Part shown: positions 51,012 through 60,017 of the stretch, piece after piece
Numbering within the stretch: position 1 is the stretch's first letter
Layout: every line of letters starts with the position of its first letter
Assembly (NCBI RefSeq): GCF_015207255.1
Contig: NZ_JADEXG010000004.1
Location: 1 to 64,000 of the forward strand
Direction: 5' to 3'
DNA: 64,000 bases
From: Vasconcelosia minhoensis LEGE 07310
GTDB taxonomy: Bacteria; Cyanobacteriota; Cyanobacteriia; Phormidesmidales; Phormidesmidaceae
Notes under the pieces: model-generated
Seen by the model: the letters and a program-made list of their open reading frames with translations, nothing else
Databases searched by the model: none
What the model was told of the DNA's origin: nothing
Translations under genes and position numbers: made by a program

Positions 51012-52436
51012 ATGCCCAAAACTCGTTCTATCTACGTTTGCAATCAGTGCGGGGCAGAGTCGCCCCAGCACTTTGGCAAGTGTCCCGTCTGCGGCAGCTG
51101 GAATTCGCTGGTCGAGCAGACGATCGCGCCTATAGAACCCACGACCCGGCCCAGTGCGAGATCGCGCTCCTCCCGCCAACATAAATCAGCCACAGCGACC
51201 CAGCCCCGCCTAGCCCTGACCTTCGAGCAGATTCAGGAACATCCCCAAGCTCGCATTCCTTCAGGCTTTGACGAGCTCGACCGGGTGCTGGGCGGCGGCA
51301 TCGTGCCGGGGTCGCTGGTGCTGGTGGGCGGAGACCCCGGGATCGGTAAATCGACGCTGCTTTTGCAGGCGGCTAACCAGCTAGCCCAGGCCGCACCGGT
51401 ACTCTACGTTTGCGCCGAGGAGTCGGGTCAGCAGGTGAAGCTGCGATCGCAGCGCTTAGAAATGGGTCAGGAAACAAAACCCGGCAGCATTGCCAAAAAT
51501 CTCTACCTGCTGCCTGAAACTGATTTGGAAACCATCCTGATGGAGATTGAGTCGCTGCGGCCTCAGGTGGCGGTAATCGACAGCATCCAGGCCCTGTTTT
51601 ACGGCGCGCTAACCTCAGCCCCGGGATCGGTGGCCCAGGTGCGCGAATGCACCTCAGCGCTGATGCAGGTGGCAAAGCGAGAAAATATTTCCCTATTTAT
51701 CGTTGGCCATGTGACCAAGGAAGGCGCGATCGCGGGTCCCAAAGTATTGGAGCACCTGGTCGATACCGTGCTCTATTTCGAAGGCGATCGCTTTGCCAGC
51801 CACCGACTGCTGCGCTCGGTGAAAAATCGGTTTGGGGCGACCCACGAGCTAGGCGTATTTGAAATGGTAGACCGAGGGCTGGAGGAGGTGCGCAACCCGT
51901 CCGAGCTGTTTTTGGGCAATCGAGAAGAAAAAGTTCCCGGCGTTGCCACGATTGTTGCCTGTGAGGGCACCCGACCGCTGGTCGTTGAACTCCAGTCCCT
52001 AGTCAGCCCCACCAGCTACAGCTCACCCCGTCGCTCGACGACGGGGATTGAGTACAACCGACTGCTGCAAATTCTGGCCGTTTTAGAAAAGCGGGTCGGC
52101 ATTCCCCTATCCAAGCTCGACGCCTACGTCGCCTCGTCAGGCGGCCTGAACGTCGCCGAACCGGCGGCAGACTTAGGCATCGCCATTGCCGTCGCGGCCA
52201 GCTTCCGCGATCGCATTGTCGATCCCGAGCTGGTTCTGATTGGCGAAGTTGGCCTGGGCGGTCAGGTGCGCCCGGTCTCTCAGCTAGAGCTGAGGCTAAA
52301 AGAAGCCGCCAAGCTAGGCTTCAAGCGAGCCCTCATTCCCAAAGGGCAAAAGCTCCCCAACGTCGGGCTGGAGGTAACCGAAGTGGGCCGAGTCGTAGAC
52401 GCGATCGCCACCGCCCTCACCAGCGGCCCCGCCTAA
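51012..52436 (+). CDS. radA: DNA repair protein RadA (Sms)
   Basis: The 474-residue RecA-like branch-migration factor has an N-terminal C4 zinc motif (CNQCGAESPQHFGKCPVCGSW), Walker A GGDPGIGKST, the RadA-specific KNRFGATHELGVFEM and a C-terminal Lon-protease-like domain (VASSGGLNVAEPAADLGIAIAVA, LIGEVGLGGQVRPVSQLE). It processes recombination intermediates. Length is typical. Confidence 0.96.
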   Translation: MPKTRSIYVCNQCGAESPQHFGKCPVCGSWNSLVEQTIAPIEPTTRPSARSRSSRQHKSATATQPRLALTFEQIQEHPQARIPSGFDELDRVLGGGIVPGSLVLVGGDPGIGKSTLLLQAANQLAQAAPVLYVCAEESGQQVKLRSQRLEMGQETKPGSIAKNLYLLPETDLETILMEIESLRPQVAVIDSIQALFYGALTSAPGSVAQVRECTSALMQVAKRENISLFIVGHVTKEGAIAGPKVLEHLVDTVLYFEGDRFASHRLLRSVKNRFGATHELGVFEMVDRGLEEVRNPSELFLGNREEKVPGVATIVACEGTRPLVVELQSLVSPTSYSSPRRSTTGIEYNRLLQILAVLEKRVGIPLSKLDAYVASSGGLNVAEPAADLGIAIAVAASFRDRIVDPELVLIGEVGLGGQVRPVSQLELRLKEAAKLGFKRALIPKGQKLPNVGLEVTEVGRVVDAIATALTSGPA

Positions 52437-52441
52437 CCCAT

Positions 52442-52495
52442 CACCCCATTACTCCTAACGCCTACGGCGACGCTGCGCGAACACCCCATTACTCC
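52442..52495. repeat. 14-bp direct repeat flanking a 26-bp GC-rich element
   Basis: CACCCCATTACTCC occurs at 52442-52455 and again at 52482-52495. The intervening 26 bases include GCCTACGGCGACGCTGCGC, which resembles dispersed palindromic repeats of cyanobacterial genomes. It lies between convergent radA and rsmI. Confidence 0.75.
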
Positions 52496-52511
52496 ATCAC
52501 CCCACCATTCC

Positions 52512-53378
52512 CTATCCATCCGACAGCCTCAACGACAGCTGATAAACCTCCCGCCGAGAAAACCGCGTTCCCTGAGCCAGCTGGCGACTCGCTTCAGAGC
52601 GGGAAAGTCCCTGCTGCATTAAAGCCTTTAGCTCGTCCAGGATGGCAGCTTCGGAGAGTACCGGGTTGGAAACTGGGGCACCCGCGATCGCGATTGTGAA
52701 TTCTCCCCTCGGTGGCACTGTCGTACAGTGCGCGATCGCGTCCGCCAGCGTACCCCGCCAAAATTCCTCATAGCGCTTGGTTAGCTCGCGGGCCAGCGTC
52801 ACCGGACGCTCTGGCGAAAGGGTGGTAGCAAGGTCGGTCAGCGTCTGGAGCAGCCGGTGGGGGCTTTCATAGAGCAGGATAGTTCGGGATTCAGTTTGGA
52901 GGGCAGTAATGCGATCGCGCCGGGCTTTGCCCTTGGCTGGAAGAAAACCCTCAAATACAAAGCGATCGGTCGGCAGGGCTGCCACCGCGAGAGCGGTGAC
53001 GACGGCTGAAGGGCCGGGAATGGGGATCACCGTCAGCCCCTGCTGAACACAGGCACAGACCAGCTCATAGCCCGGATCGGAAATGCCCGGCATCCCGGCA
53101 TCGGTGACTAGAGCCAAGGTTTTTCCTTCGGTTAGATGGGCTATCAGTTCAGGGATGCGCTGCTGGGTATTGTGATCGTGATAGCTAACCTGGGACGTCT
53201 GGATCTGAAAATGCTGGAGCAGCTTGCCCGTATGGCGCGTGTCTTCAGCTGCAATTAGGTCTACCGTGTTAAGCACTCTCACCGCTCGGAAGGTGATGTC
53301 TTCAAGATTGCCAATGGGGGTTCCCACCAGGTAGAGCGCACCGGCCTGAAGCTCAGGTTGAAGCGAGGAGTCGGGCAT
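52512..53378 (-). CDS. rsmI: 16S rRNA 2'-O-methyltransferase RsmI
   Basis: RsmI methylates the ribose of C1402 in 16S rRNA. The 288-residue tetrapyrrole-methylase-fold protein has LYLVGTPIGNLEDITFRA, AEDTRHTGKLL, LVTDAGMPGISDPGYELV, PGPSAVVTALAVA and the C-terminal small helical domain (ALMQQGLSRSEASRQLA). ATG at 53378 is preferred to a GTG at 53405. Confidence 0.95.
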   Translation of the reverse strand: MPDSSLQPELQAGALYLVGTPIGNLEDITFRAVRVLNTVDLIAAEDTRHTGKLLQHFQIQTSQVSYHDHNTQQRIPELIAHLTEGKTLALVTDAGMPGISDPGYELVCACVQQGLTVIPIPGPSAVVTALAVAALPTDRFVFEGFLPAKGKARRDRITALQTESRTILLYESPHRLLQTLTDLATTLSPERPVTLARELTKRYEEFWRGTLADAIAHCTTVPPRGEFTIAIAGAPVSNPVLSEAAILDELKALMQQGLSRSEASRQLAQGTRFSRREVYQLSLRLSDG

Positions 53379-53462
53379 GGGCGCGATCGCGGCTGAATAG
53401 GGCACAAGAGTAGGAAACCTTATTCTAATATTTTGGATGATCCGAATCTTGCAGGCACAGCC

Positions 53463-54344
53463 ATGGAAAATCAGCGGGGACTATTTGTTGGGCTGATCAC
53501 GCTGGACTATCTCTACCAGGCCGATCATCCGCCAGCGGCGAATGAAAAAGTCGTGGCGGTCCAATCGCTGATAGCTGCGGGTGGGCCGGTGACCAACGCG
53601 GCAGTGGCCTTTTCCCAGCTGGGAAATACGGTAGAGGTAATGGGCGTCCTGGGGCAGCATCCGCTAGCCAAGCTGGTTTGGCAAGACTTGCAAGCGCAAG
53701 GCGTCGGCATTATCGACCTGCAAGCTCACCGCCGTGATGCACCGCCGGTTTCATCGATTGTTGTGACTGCGGCAACCGGCGAACGAGCGGTAATTTCCAG
53801 CAATGCGACAGATCGGCAGGCCCAGTCCGAGGCAATTCCCAGCCCTAGTTTAGACGCAGCCGATATCGTCCTGATTGACGGTCATCAGATGTCGGTGAGT
53901 CGAGCGATTGCGGCTCAGGCAAAAGCTCAAAATATCCCTGTAATTATTGACGCGGGCAGCTGGAAGCCTGGGTTTGAAGCGGTGCTGCCTTTTGCCGAAG
54001 TGGTGATTGCTTCCGCAAACTTTCAGCCGCCGGGCTGTCACAGCGCTGACGACACCTTCAGCTACCTGCGGCAAATGGATATTTCCCTGATCGCGATGAC
54101 CTTTGGTTCTGAGCCAATTCAATACCAGACGACGACCGAAGCGGGTCAGCTTGAGGTACCTGCAATCTATCCAGTCGATACGCTAGGCGCAGGCGACATT
54201 TTCCACGGTGCCTTTTGCCATTTTCACCCTCATCTGCCGTTCCCAGCAGCCCTGGCTGAGGCTAGCAAGATTGCCGCATTTTCCTGTCAGTATTGGGGAA
54301 CTCGGGCCTGGATAGAATCCTATCGGCAACGGCGAGGGGGATGA
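53463..54344 (+). CDS. PfkB-family sugar kinase
   Basis: The 293-residue ribokinase-like protein has an N-terminal GLITLDYLYQ and GGPVTNAAVAFSQLG substrate loop. The C-terminal catalytic motif is YPVDTLGAGDIFHGAFC (D-T-x-G-A-G-D, base Asp). Ribokinase-fold kinases phosphorylate sugars or nucleosides. The exact substrate cannot be told. ATG 53463 is chosen over a TTG at 53433. It diverges from rsmI. Confidence 0.9.
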   Translation: MENQRGLFVGLITLDYLYQADHPPAANEKVVAVQSLIAAGGPVTNAAVAFSQLGNTVEVMGVLGQHPLAKLVWQDLQAQGVGIIDLQAHRRDAPPVSSIVVTAATGERAVISSNATDRQAQSEAIPSPSLDAADIVLIDGHQMSVSRAIAAQAKAQNIPVIIDAGSWKPGFEAVLPFAEVVIASANFQPPGCHSADDTFSYLRQMDISLIAMTFGSEPIQYQTTTEAGQLEVPAIYPVDTLGAGDIFHGAFCHFHPHLPFPAALAEASKIAAFSCQYWGTRAWIESYRQRRGG

Positions 54345-54365
54345 AGCGCAATCCCTTAGATTTCC

Positions 54366-55268
54366 TTAAAGTGCCTCAATATCATCCGGGCTCAATCCTG
54401 TAAACTGAGCAATCTCCTGCAACGATGTACCAGCCGCTTTCATCCGTCTGGCAACTAGCTCAAATCCTTCTTGCCTACCTTCTTGCCTGCCTTCTTGCCT
54501 GCCCTGCTGAATGACTTCTGCTCTGCCCTTTGCCCTGCTCTCCTGACGCAGCGTCTCGGCAATGTTGTTCGTGTCACGGTAGGCTTTCAGACTGGCCTGA
54601 TAGCTGTTCTGCTCGTCTGACGAAAAGTTAGCAATCCTGGCCACCTCAAACAGTTCGTTAAACACCCCTTCCTGTAGCCGCTCTGGCGGCGGTTCCTCGA
54701 ACTGGGCTAGATGCTTGAATAGGTATAGCCATTTGTCAAAATGCGTCTCTAGCTCATCCAGGCTCTTGGTGAACTTCGGCAGCTCGATGTAGATGAACTT
54801 CAGCTTTTCGTAGAAGACTTCGCAGTGCTGGTTCTTCAGCTCTACCGTATGCAGCAGCTCCGGGTCGTCTCGGTGCTCAGAAAAGACAAAGTCGAGAATG
54901 CCCACACCATACACCGCCGTCAGCTCATAGTTCCACTCGCCCTTCTGTGCCTGCTCCTGAATCGGGAAGGTGGCGTAGAAGACGCTGCGGTCTTTGAAAA
55001 AGTTCTGCTTCGCCTTTTGCACTTCGACGATGAAGCGCTCGCCGGTCTCGGCCTGGCAGTAAATATCGAAGATGGCCCTGCGGTCGATGGCGCTGCGGCC
55101 CAGATTCTCACTGTTTTTGAAGGTCAGGTCCTGGATGCGGTGGTAGTCGGGCAGCAGCGTATTTAAGAAGTCGATCAGCAGGCGCTTATTGGGCTCGGTG
55201 CCGAAGACGCGCTTGAAGCCAAAGTCCGTCAGCAGATCAATATACTTATCTGGCAGCTGGAAAACCAT
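54366..55268 (-). CDS. Rpn-family PD-(D/E)XK nuclease/putative transposase
   Basis: The 300-residue recombination-promoting nuclease-like protein has TDFGFKRVFGTEPNKRLL, then the core DRRAIFDIYCQAETGERFIVEVQKAKQNFF (D...E-x-Q type) and DRSVFYATFPIQEQAQKG. The tail has a basic Gln/Gly/Arg repeat (QQGRQEGRQEGRQEG) and a helical MKAAGTSLQEIAQFTGLSPDDIEAL end, typical of the family. Rpn proteins cut DNA and promote RecA-independent recombination, and related proteins are part of toxin-like or anti-phage systems. Many copies occur in cyanobacteria. Confidence 0.9.
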   Translation of the reverse strand: MVFQLPDKYIDLLTDFGFKRVFGTEPNKRLLIDFLNTLLPDYHRIQDLTFKNSENLGRSAIDRRAIFDIYCQAETGERFIVEVQKAKQNFFKDRSVFYATFPIQEQAQKGEWNYELTAVYGVGILDFVFSEHRDDPELLHTVELKNQHCEVFYEKLKFIYIELPKFTKSLDELETHFDKWLYLFKHLAQFEEPPPERLQEGVFNELFEVARIANFSSDEQNSYQASLKAYRDTNNIAETLRQESRAKGRAEVIQQGRQEGRQEGRQEGFELVARRMKAAGTSLQEIAQFTGLSPDDIEAL

Positions 55269-55409
55269 TTCAGGCGGCGATCGCGACTGGAAAAACCTTC
55301 TCTCAGCCTATCGTAATTCATCGGCATCCAGCGCCACAGTCCGCAGCTTTCATCTAGACTAAACGGGTTATCTCTGGTACCCCTTTACCATTTGCAAGCG
55401 GAGCAACCG

Positions 55410-56366
55410 ATGGCCTACGAAAAAGAAAAAGAAATCGCGATCGCAGCCGTCACCGGCGCGGCTCTACTCTGTCAAGAGGTCCGCCGTCAGATGGTACCCG
55501 AGGCGATGGCCAAGCAGGATCGTAGCCCAGTGACGGTGGCCGACTTTGGGGCTCAGGCAGTGGTTTGCAAAACCCTGCGTGAGCTATTTCCAAATGATCC
55601 GATTGTGGCCGAAGAAGACGCCGCCGAACTCAAGACCGCAGCGATGGCAAAACCGCTGCAGCAGGTCAGCCAATATGTACAGGCGATCATTCCAGAGGCC
55701 ACGCCAGAGACAGTTACCCGCTGGATTGACTATGGTAACGGCAGCGTCGGCCCGCGCTACTGGACCCTCGATCCGATTGATGGAACTAAGGGCTTCCTGC
55801 GCAACGATCAGTACGCGGTGGCCCTAGCCCTGGTGGAGGCAGGCGAGATTAAAGTCGGCGTCCTAGCCTGCCCGGCGCTGACGATCGGCGATACGACGGG
55901 CATTCTTTTCATCGCTGTGCGGGGGGCAGGCGCAGTCATGCAGCCGCTGAGTGGCGGGTCGGCCCAGTCGATTCAAGTGGCAGCTTCAATCGACTGGGCC
56001 CATTTTCGGTTTGTGGAAAGTGTGGAATCGGGGCATGGGAACCAGGAGCAGCAAAGCGCGATCGCGCAGGCCGCAGGCATCACCGCCGATTCTTTACGAA
56101 TGGATTCGCAGGCCAAATATGGCGCAGTTGCGGCGGGAGAAGCCGTGCTATACCTACGGCTGCCGTCGCCTAAGTCGCCCGACTACCGTGAAAAGATCTG
56201 GGATCATGCCGCTGGCGTGATCGTGGTTGAGGAGGCGGGGGGCAGAGTCACCGATATGACCGGTCGGCCGCTGGACTTCTCCCAGTCAGCCAAGCTGGTG
56301 AATAATCGAGGTGTGGTCGTGAGTAATGGCGAAATTCACGACAAGGTGCTTGCGGCTTTGCAGTAG
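55410..56366 (+). CDS. 3'(2'),5'-bisphosphate nucleotidase / inositol monophosphatase family
   Basis: The 318-residue HAL2/CysQ-type phosphatase has IVAEEDA, the metal site LDPIDGTKGFLRNDQYAVAL and WDHAAGVIVVEEAGGRVTDMTG. The HAL2 type removes the 3' phosphate from PAP formed in sulfate assimilation, and is salt-sensitive in yeast. ATG 55410 is chosen over a TTG at 55392. Inositol phosphatase activity is possible but less likely given the HAL2-like GPRYWTLDPIDGTKGF. Confidence 0.9.
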   Translation: MAYEKEKEIAIAAVTGAALLCQEVRRQMVPEAMAKQDRSPVTVADFGAQAVVCKTLRELFPNDPIVAEEDAAELKTAAMAKPLQQVSQYVQAIIPEATPETVTRWIDYGNGSVGPRYWTLDPIDGTKGFLRNDQYAVALALVEAGEIKVGVLACPALTIGDTTGILFIAVRGAGAVMQPLSGGSAQSIQVAASIDWAHFRFVESVESGHGNQEQQSAIAQAAGITADSLRMDSQAKYGAVAAGEAVLYLRLPSPKSPDYREKIWDHAAGVIVVEEAGGRVTDMTGRPLDFSQSAKLVNNRGVVVSNGEIHDKVLAALQ

Positions 56367-56391
56367 TGGGGACAGACCCAGGGGACTGCCT

Positions 56392-57351
56392 CTACACTTG
56401 CGCCAGCTCTTCAGACTTGAGCGCTGACTGGCCTAGCCCAGGGAGGAATTTCTGAGCCATTGCTGGGCTTTCGTTAATCAGATACTGCAAGAAGGTATCC
56501 GCCACTACAGAGGGCTGCTTGCCAGAGAGGTGGGCCGCATACCAGTGGCGCTCGATTGGGAAGCCTTCGACGTCGAGGATGGCGAATTCGCCGCCGGTAC
56601 CCTCGGAAATGATCGTGTGCTGAGAAAGGATAGAGATGCCTAAGCCCCCCGCGATCGCTTGTTTAATCGCTTCGTTACTGCCCAATTCAAGCTGCACCTT
56701 GACTTCAATGTTGTGCTGTTCAAACAGGTTCTGAACCGCCTGTCGGGTGCCAGAGCCCGGCTCTCGCATGATAAAGGGGGCGTCGTTGAGCTTTTCAATC
56801 GGTACATTGTGCTTTCCAGCCAGCGGATGGCCAGTTGGGGCTAATACCACCAGCGGATTTTCGAGAAAGGGATACACCTTCAGGTCAGGCTGTGAGGGGG
56901 GTTGGCTAATAATATAGAGATCGTCCTTATTTTCAGCCATGCGCTCTTGAATGTGCTGGTGGTTAGTTACCTTAAGGGAAATATCAATGCCGGGATAGCG
57001 GTGGCAAAACGGCCCGAGCAGCCTTGGCACAAAATATTTAGCCGTGGTAATCACCGCCAGCCGCAGCTGTCCTTGCTTCATTCCCTTCAAGTCGGCAACG
57101 GACATTTCAAACTGGTCGAGCCCCTCAAAAATATTCTGGCAGGTTTCCAGTAGCTTTTGCCCAGCCTGGGTTAGAAAAAGACGCTTGCCAATTTGCTCGA
57201 ACAGGGGCAAGCCAACTGCCTTAGTCAGCTGCTTAACCTGAATAGAAACGGTGGGCTGAGTCAGATAAAGCTCCTCCGCCGCTCGGGTAAAACTACCGTG
57301 ACGGGCAGTTGCTTCGAAAACTTTGAGCTGATGCAAGGTAGCGTGAATCAA
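56392..57351 (-). CDS. LysR-type transcriptional regulator, CmpR/NdhR(CcmR)-like
   Basis: The 319-residue regulator has an N-terminal wHTH (LHQLKVFEATARHGSFTRAAEELYLTQPTVSIQVKQL) and an effector-binding domain. This sequence class includes CmpR and NdhR/CcmR, which control inorganic carbon uptake genes, and the effectors are photorespiratory or Calvin-cycle metabolites. I cannot separate CmpR from NdhR by eye. It diverges from the MBL-fold gene over 211 AT-rich bases. Confidence 0.85.
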   Translation of the reverse strand: MIHATLHQLKVFEATARHGSFTRAAEELYLTQPTVSIQVKQLTKAVGLPLFEQIGKRLFLTQAGQKLLETCQNIFEGLDQFEMSVADLKGMKQGQLRLAVITTAKYFVPRLLGPFCHRYPGIDISLKVTNHQHIQERMAENKDDLYIISQPPSQPDLKVYPFLENPLVVLAPTGHPLAGKHNVPIEKLNDAPFIMREPGSGTRQAVQNLFEQHNIEVKVQLELGSNEAIKQAIAGGLGISILSQHTIISEGTGGEFAILDVEGFPIERHWYAAHLSGKQPSVVADTFLQYLINESPAMAQKFLPGLGQSALKSEELAQV

Positions 57352-57562
57352 CGGTCGGCCTCTTTATCGCTTTTGTATCGCTTGCAGTTAAATTATAGAT
57401 TAAATTCAATCTTTGTACGCACCTTTCATTGTATTTATTCTATGCAATTAGTCAATTGCTTCACCCACTGCTGGAGCTATATCGCTGGGATGCACCTACC
57501 TCATTGTAAAAATTTACAATAGAAACCATGGAAGCTATCTAACTGTGCAAAAGAACGAACTT

Positions 57563-58333
57563 ATGAGACTGACCTGGTTTGACGCAAATGCCTGGCTGCT
57601 GGAGGCCGGGGAACGGCGAATCCTGATTGACCCCTGGCTGGTAGGCGATTTGGTGTTCAATCAGATGCCCTGGCTGATTCGGGGCGTCCGCCCCCAGCCG
57701 GTGCCCATTCCTGCCTCAATAGACCTGATTTTGCTCTCCCAGGGGCTGGAGGACCATGCCCATCCCGAGACGCTGAAGCAGCTCGACCGGTCGATTCCCG
57801 TCGTGGCTTCACCGAAGGGGGCTGAGGTAGTGCAGGGGATGGGCTATGAGTCTGTGACGACGCTCTCCCATGGCGAAACCTATTCGTTTCAGGACATGCT
57901 TCAAATTCGAGCCCTGCCCGGCGCGCCGATTGGCCCCTTTCTCAAAGAGAATGCCTATGTCCTCACGGCTGAAGGGCTCAAGATTTACTATGAGCCCCAC
58001 GGCTATCCGGCGGCTGAGAAAGTGCAGGATTTAACCGGCGTGAACGTAGCGATTACGCCCATGCTCGATATTTCAATCCTGGGCGTCGGCAGCATTATTC
58101 GCGGACGAGAGGGAGCCCGTGAGCTGGCCAAATGGCTGAAGCCGCAGATCATGCTGCCGACCGCAGAGGGGGGGCATGTTACTTACAAAGGTATGCTTGC
58201 TCCCACGCTGAGGAAAGCAGGAGGAGCGGATGAGCTGCGATCGCACCTGCAATCTCTGGGCCTTAAGACCGAGGTGAGACCGCCTCGTCCGCAGGAGCCG
58301 GTGGAGCTGTCGTCGAGAGGGGTGATCGGGTGA
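57563..58333 (+). CDS. MBL-fold metallo-hydrolase-like protein with a degenerate metal motif
   Basis: The 256-residue UlaG-like metallo-beta-lactamase fold has LTWFDANAWLLEAGERRILIDPWL at the N terminus. The usual HxHxDH motif is replaced by LLSQGLEDHAH: the two leading histidines are Gln and Leu, and only the DH remains. The downstream YYEPHGYP offers a further His. It may bind one metal or be non-catalytic. ATG 57563 is preferred to a GTG at 57545. The 3' end runs through the GGTGATCG repeat and overlaps the convergent gene by 71 bases. Confidence 0.82.
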   Translation: MRLTWFDANAWLLEAGERRILIDPWLVGDLVFNQMPWLIRGVRPQPVPIPASIDLILLSQGLEDHAHPETLKQLDRSIPVVASPKGAEVVQGMGYESVTTLSHGETYSFQDMLQIRALPGAPIGPFLKENAYVLTAEGLKIYYEPHGYPAAEKVQDLTGVNVAITPMLDISILGVGSIIRGREGARELAKWLKPQIMLPTAEGGHVTYKGMLAPTLRKAGGADELRSHLQSLGLKTEVRPPRPQEPVELSSRGVIG

Positions 58334-58790
58334 TCGGGTGATCGGGTGATCGGGTGATCGGGTCGGTTTTGGGGAGGTCGAGTAGCGTTCTGAGCTCGTT
58401 TAAGAGGGCGTCTTGCTCCTGCCTGAGGCTATCGAGTCGCTGTAGGACCTGAGCTAGGCGGGCTTCGGTGGATTCTGGAGCGGGCGTGATGGCCTTTTGC
58501 CAAAGCCATTGGAGCAGTAGGAGGGGCGATTTGAGGATGATCGCGATCGCTGTTTTAAGCAGCCGCTTGACGCTGTCGGCGAGTAGCTGGAGCAGACCTA
58601 GGGAGAACAGCGCGATCGCAAGGGACAGGTAGGGATGGGCCATCACCCAGGCCAGGCCGTTCTGAACAGTGGCGAGCGAATCCACGACCGTATCGAGCGA
58701 GTCAGAGAAGGGGTCGAAAGCGGGAAAGGTCAGGTCAGGTAAAGTCAGGTCAGGCATGGTCAGGGGGCTAGCGGTCATAAAGTCTGGCAT
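58263..58790 (-). CDS. Membrane protein with a coiled-coil C-terminal region
   Basis: The 175-residue protein has two close hydrophobic segments (YLSLAIALFSLGLLQLLA and LLKTAIAIILKSPLLLLQWLW), then a coiled coil (EARLAQVLQRLDSLRQEQDALLNELRTLL) and a Pro/Ser/Thr-rich end. The tail repeats DPITRSP and HPITRSP, encoded by an 8-bp tandem repeat. It starts within the 3' end of the alpha/beta hydrolase gene (23-base overlap) on the same strand. Function unknown. Confidence 0.7.
   Translation of the reverse strand: MPDFMTASPLTMPDLTLPDLTFPAFDPFSDSLDTVVDSLATVQNGLAWVMAHPYLSLAIALFSLGLLQLLADSVKRLLKTAIAIILKSPLLLLQWLWQKAITPAPESTEARLAQVLQRLDSLRQEQDALLNELRTLLDLPKTDPITRSPDHPITRSPLSTTAPPAPADEAVSPRS
58321..58360. 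repeat. Five tandem copies of GGTGATCG
   Basis: Five exact 8-bp copies form a microsatellite-like array that both convergent genes read through at their 3' ends. It encodes part of the ITRSP repeats on the minus strand and the stop region of the MBL-fold gene on the plus strand. Confidence 0.95.
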
Positions 58791-59802
58791 GGCGGCTGCG
58801 TTCTCGGTTTCGAGTCTGCCGCTTTTCGACGATGGCTCGCTTATCTACCAGGGTCATCATGGCAGGCATATTGGCAGAGGAGCGATCCTGCCAGCCTAGC
58901 TCAGCCACCACGGCATTAAAGGTTCGGCCCCGGGTCATGCGATAGCCAATCTCTTCAATTTCGGCCCAGGTCAGGTCGCTTTCCAGGTAGGCGCGGGTCA
59001 TGATAATCAGCAGATGGGCATAGCGGTTACCTTCGGCCTCCGTCATCATCGTATGGGGAATATCCAGCACTCGGCCAAAGCGATGATACCAGCAGCGGGG
59101 CTGATACTTGAGCCCGGCCTCAAAAAAGCGCTGATGGTCGCGGTTATTGACGGCGCGATCGCTCTCACTCGAAATGGTAAAGACCGGGGCCATCGGCGAT
59201 TGCTTTACCCGCTTGAGCACATAGTCGCCAATTTGAAAGATGGCTCGGAGTGCGGCCACGTCGAAACCGGGATAGCTCGGTCCAGCCTGGTTTTGCCATT
59301 CAAAATAGGTGTCAAACACCTCGACAAACAGATCGATGACCGGGTTACTGCCGCTGAAGTAGGGGGCAAAGAGGACGGCCCGGTGGATGTGCTCAACCTG
59401 CTCTATTGCCAGCCAGGCCGAGATCGTGCCGCCGCCAGAAATGCCGCCGATGGAAACCTGCGGGCCAAGCTTTTGGGCTAGCCTTAGCCATTTCACAGCA
59501 AATTTGAGGTAGTCACGTGGATTTTCCGGCAGCGGCGGCGGGTTATCGGCCTGCCAGTCGTCGATCTGACCGTGGCCGGGTAGGCAGGGCACCACTACGT
59601 TGTAGCCCGCCTGAAAAAGCGACTGGCCCATCGGCTCAAACTGGTAAGTGCCGGCGGTAAAGCCGTGAAAAAATAGGCAGACAGGGGCTTCCTGTGCTTG
59701 TAGCAGCAGCCGAGTCCGGCAGGGCGCTGCGATCTGTCGCTCCTCTTCCTCGGCGCGGACATCGCGCTCAATTACTAATCGGGCGGTGTGGTAAGAAATC
59801 AT
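58768..59802 (-). CDS. Alpha/beta hydrolase
   Basis: The 344-residue serine-hydrolase-fold protein has an N-terminal FFHGFTAGTYQFEPMGQ (HG oxyanion region) and the nucleophile elbow IGGISGGGTISAWLAIE (G-x-S-x-G). A likely acid is in SSESDRAVNN and a His in LDIPHTMM. It has no signal peptide. ATG 59802 is preferred to a TTG at 59832. Lipase or esterase activity is possible; substrate unknown. The membrane/coiled-coil gene starts inside its 3' end. Confidence 0.85.
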   Translation of the reverse strand: MISYHTARLVIERDVRAEEEERQIAAPCRTRLLLQAQEAPVCLFFHGFTAGTYQFEPMGQSLFQAGYNVVVPCLPGHGQIDDWQADNPPPLPENPRDYLKFAVKWLRLAQKLGPQVSIGGISGGGTISAWLAIEQVEHIHRAVLFAPYFSGSNPVIDLFVEVFDTYFEWQNQAGPSYPGFDVAALRAIFQIGDYVLKRVKQSPMAPVFTISSESDRAVNNRDHQRFFEAGLKYQPRCWYHRFGRVLDIPHTMMTEAEGNRYAHLLIIMTRAYLESDLTWAEIEEIGYRMTRGRTFNAVVAELGWQDRSSANMPAMMTLVDKRAIVEKRQTRNRERSRHARLYDR

Positions 59803-60017
59803 ATCGCTGCCGCTGCGGTTGAAAGTCCCCAAGTATTCCCATGATATTAGGCGGCATTGGCCGAGCCTGAAACTGGAAACGACCCACTAGACTGGAATAA
59901 TCCCGAGCTGAACGGTACTGGTCAGAATATCAATTTCCGCTGGGTATATTCATAATTCTCCTTTACGCGGGCAACCTGTCAGTAGTTCCCCTGATACCCC
60001 TTTGCCGACTGCCTACG

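Noticed and set aside
57193-57522. Plus-strand frame of 109 codons
   Set aside because: Most of it is antisense to the LysR gene's conserved HTH region, and the rest is AT-rich promoter sequence.
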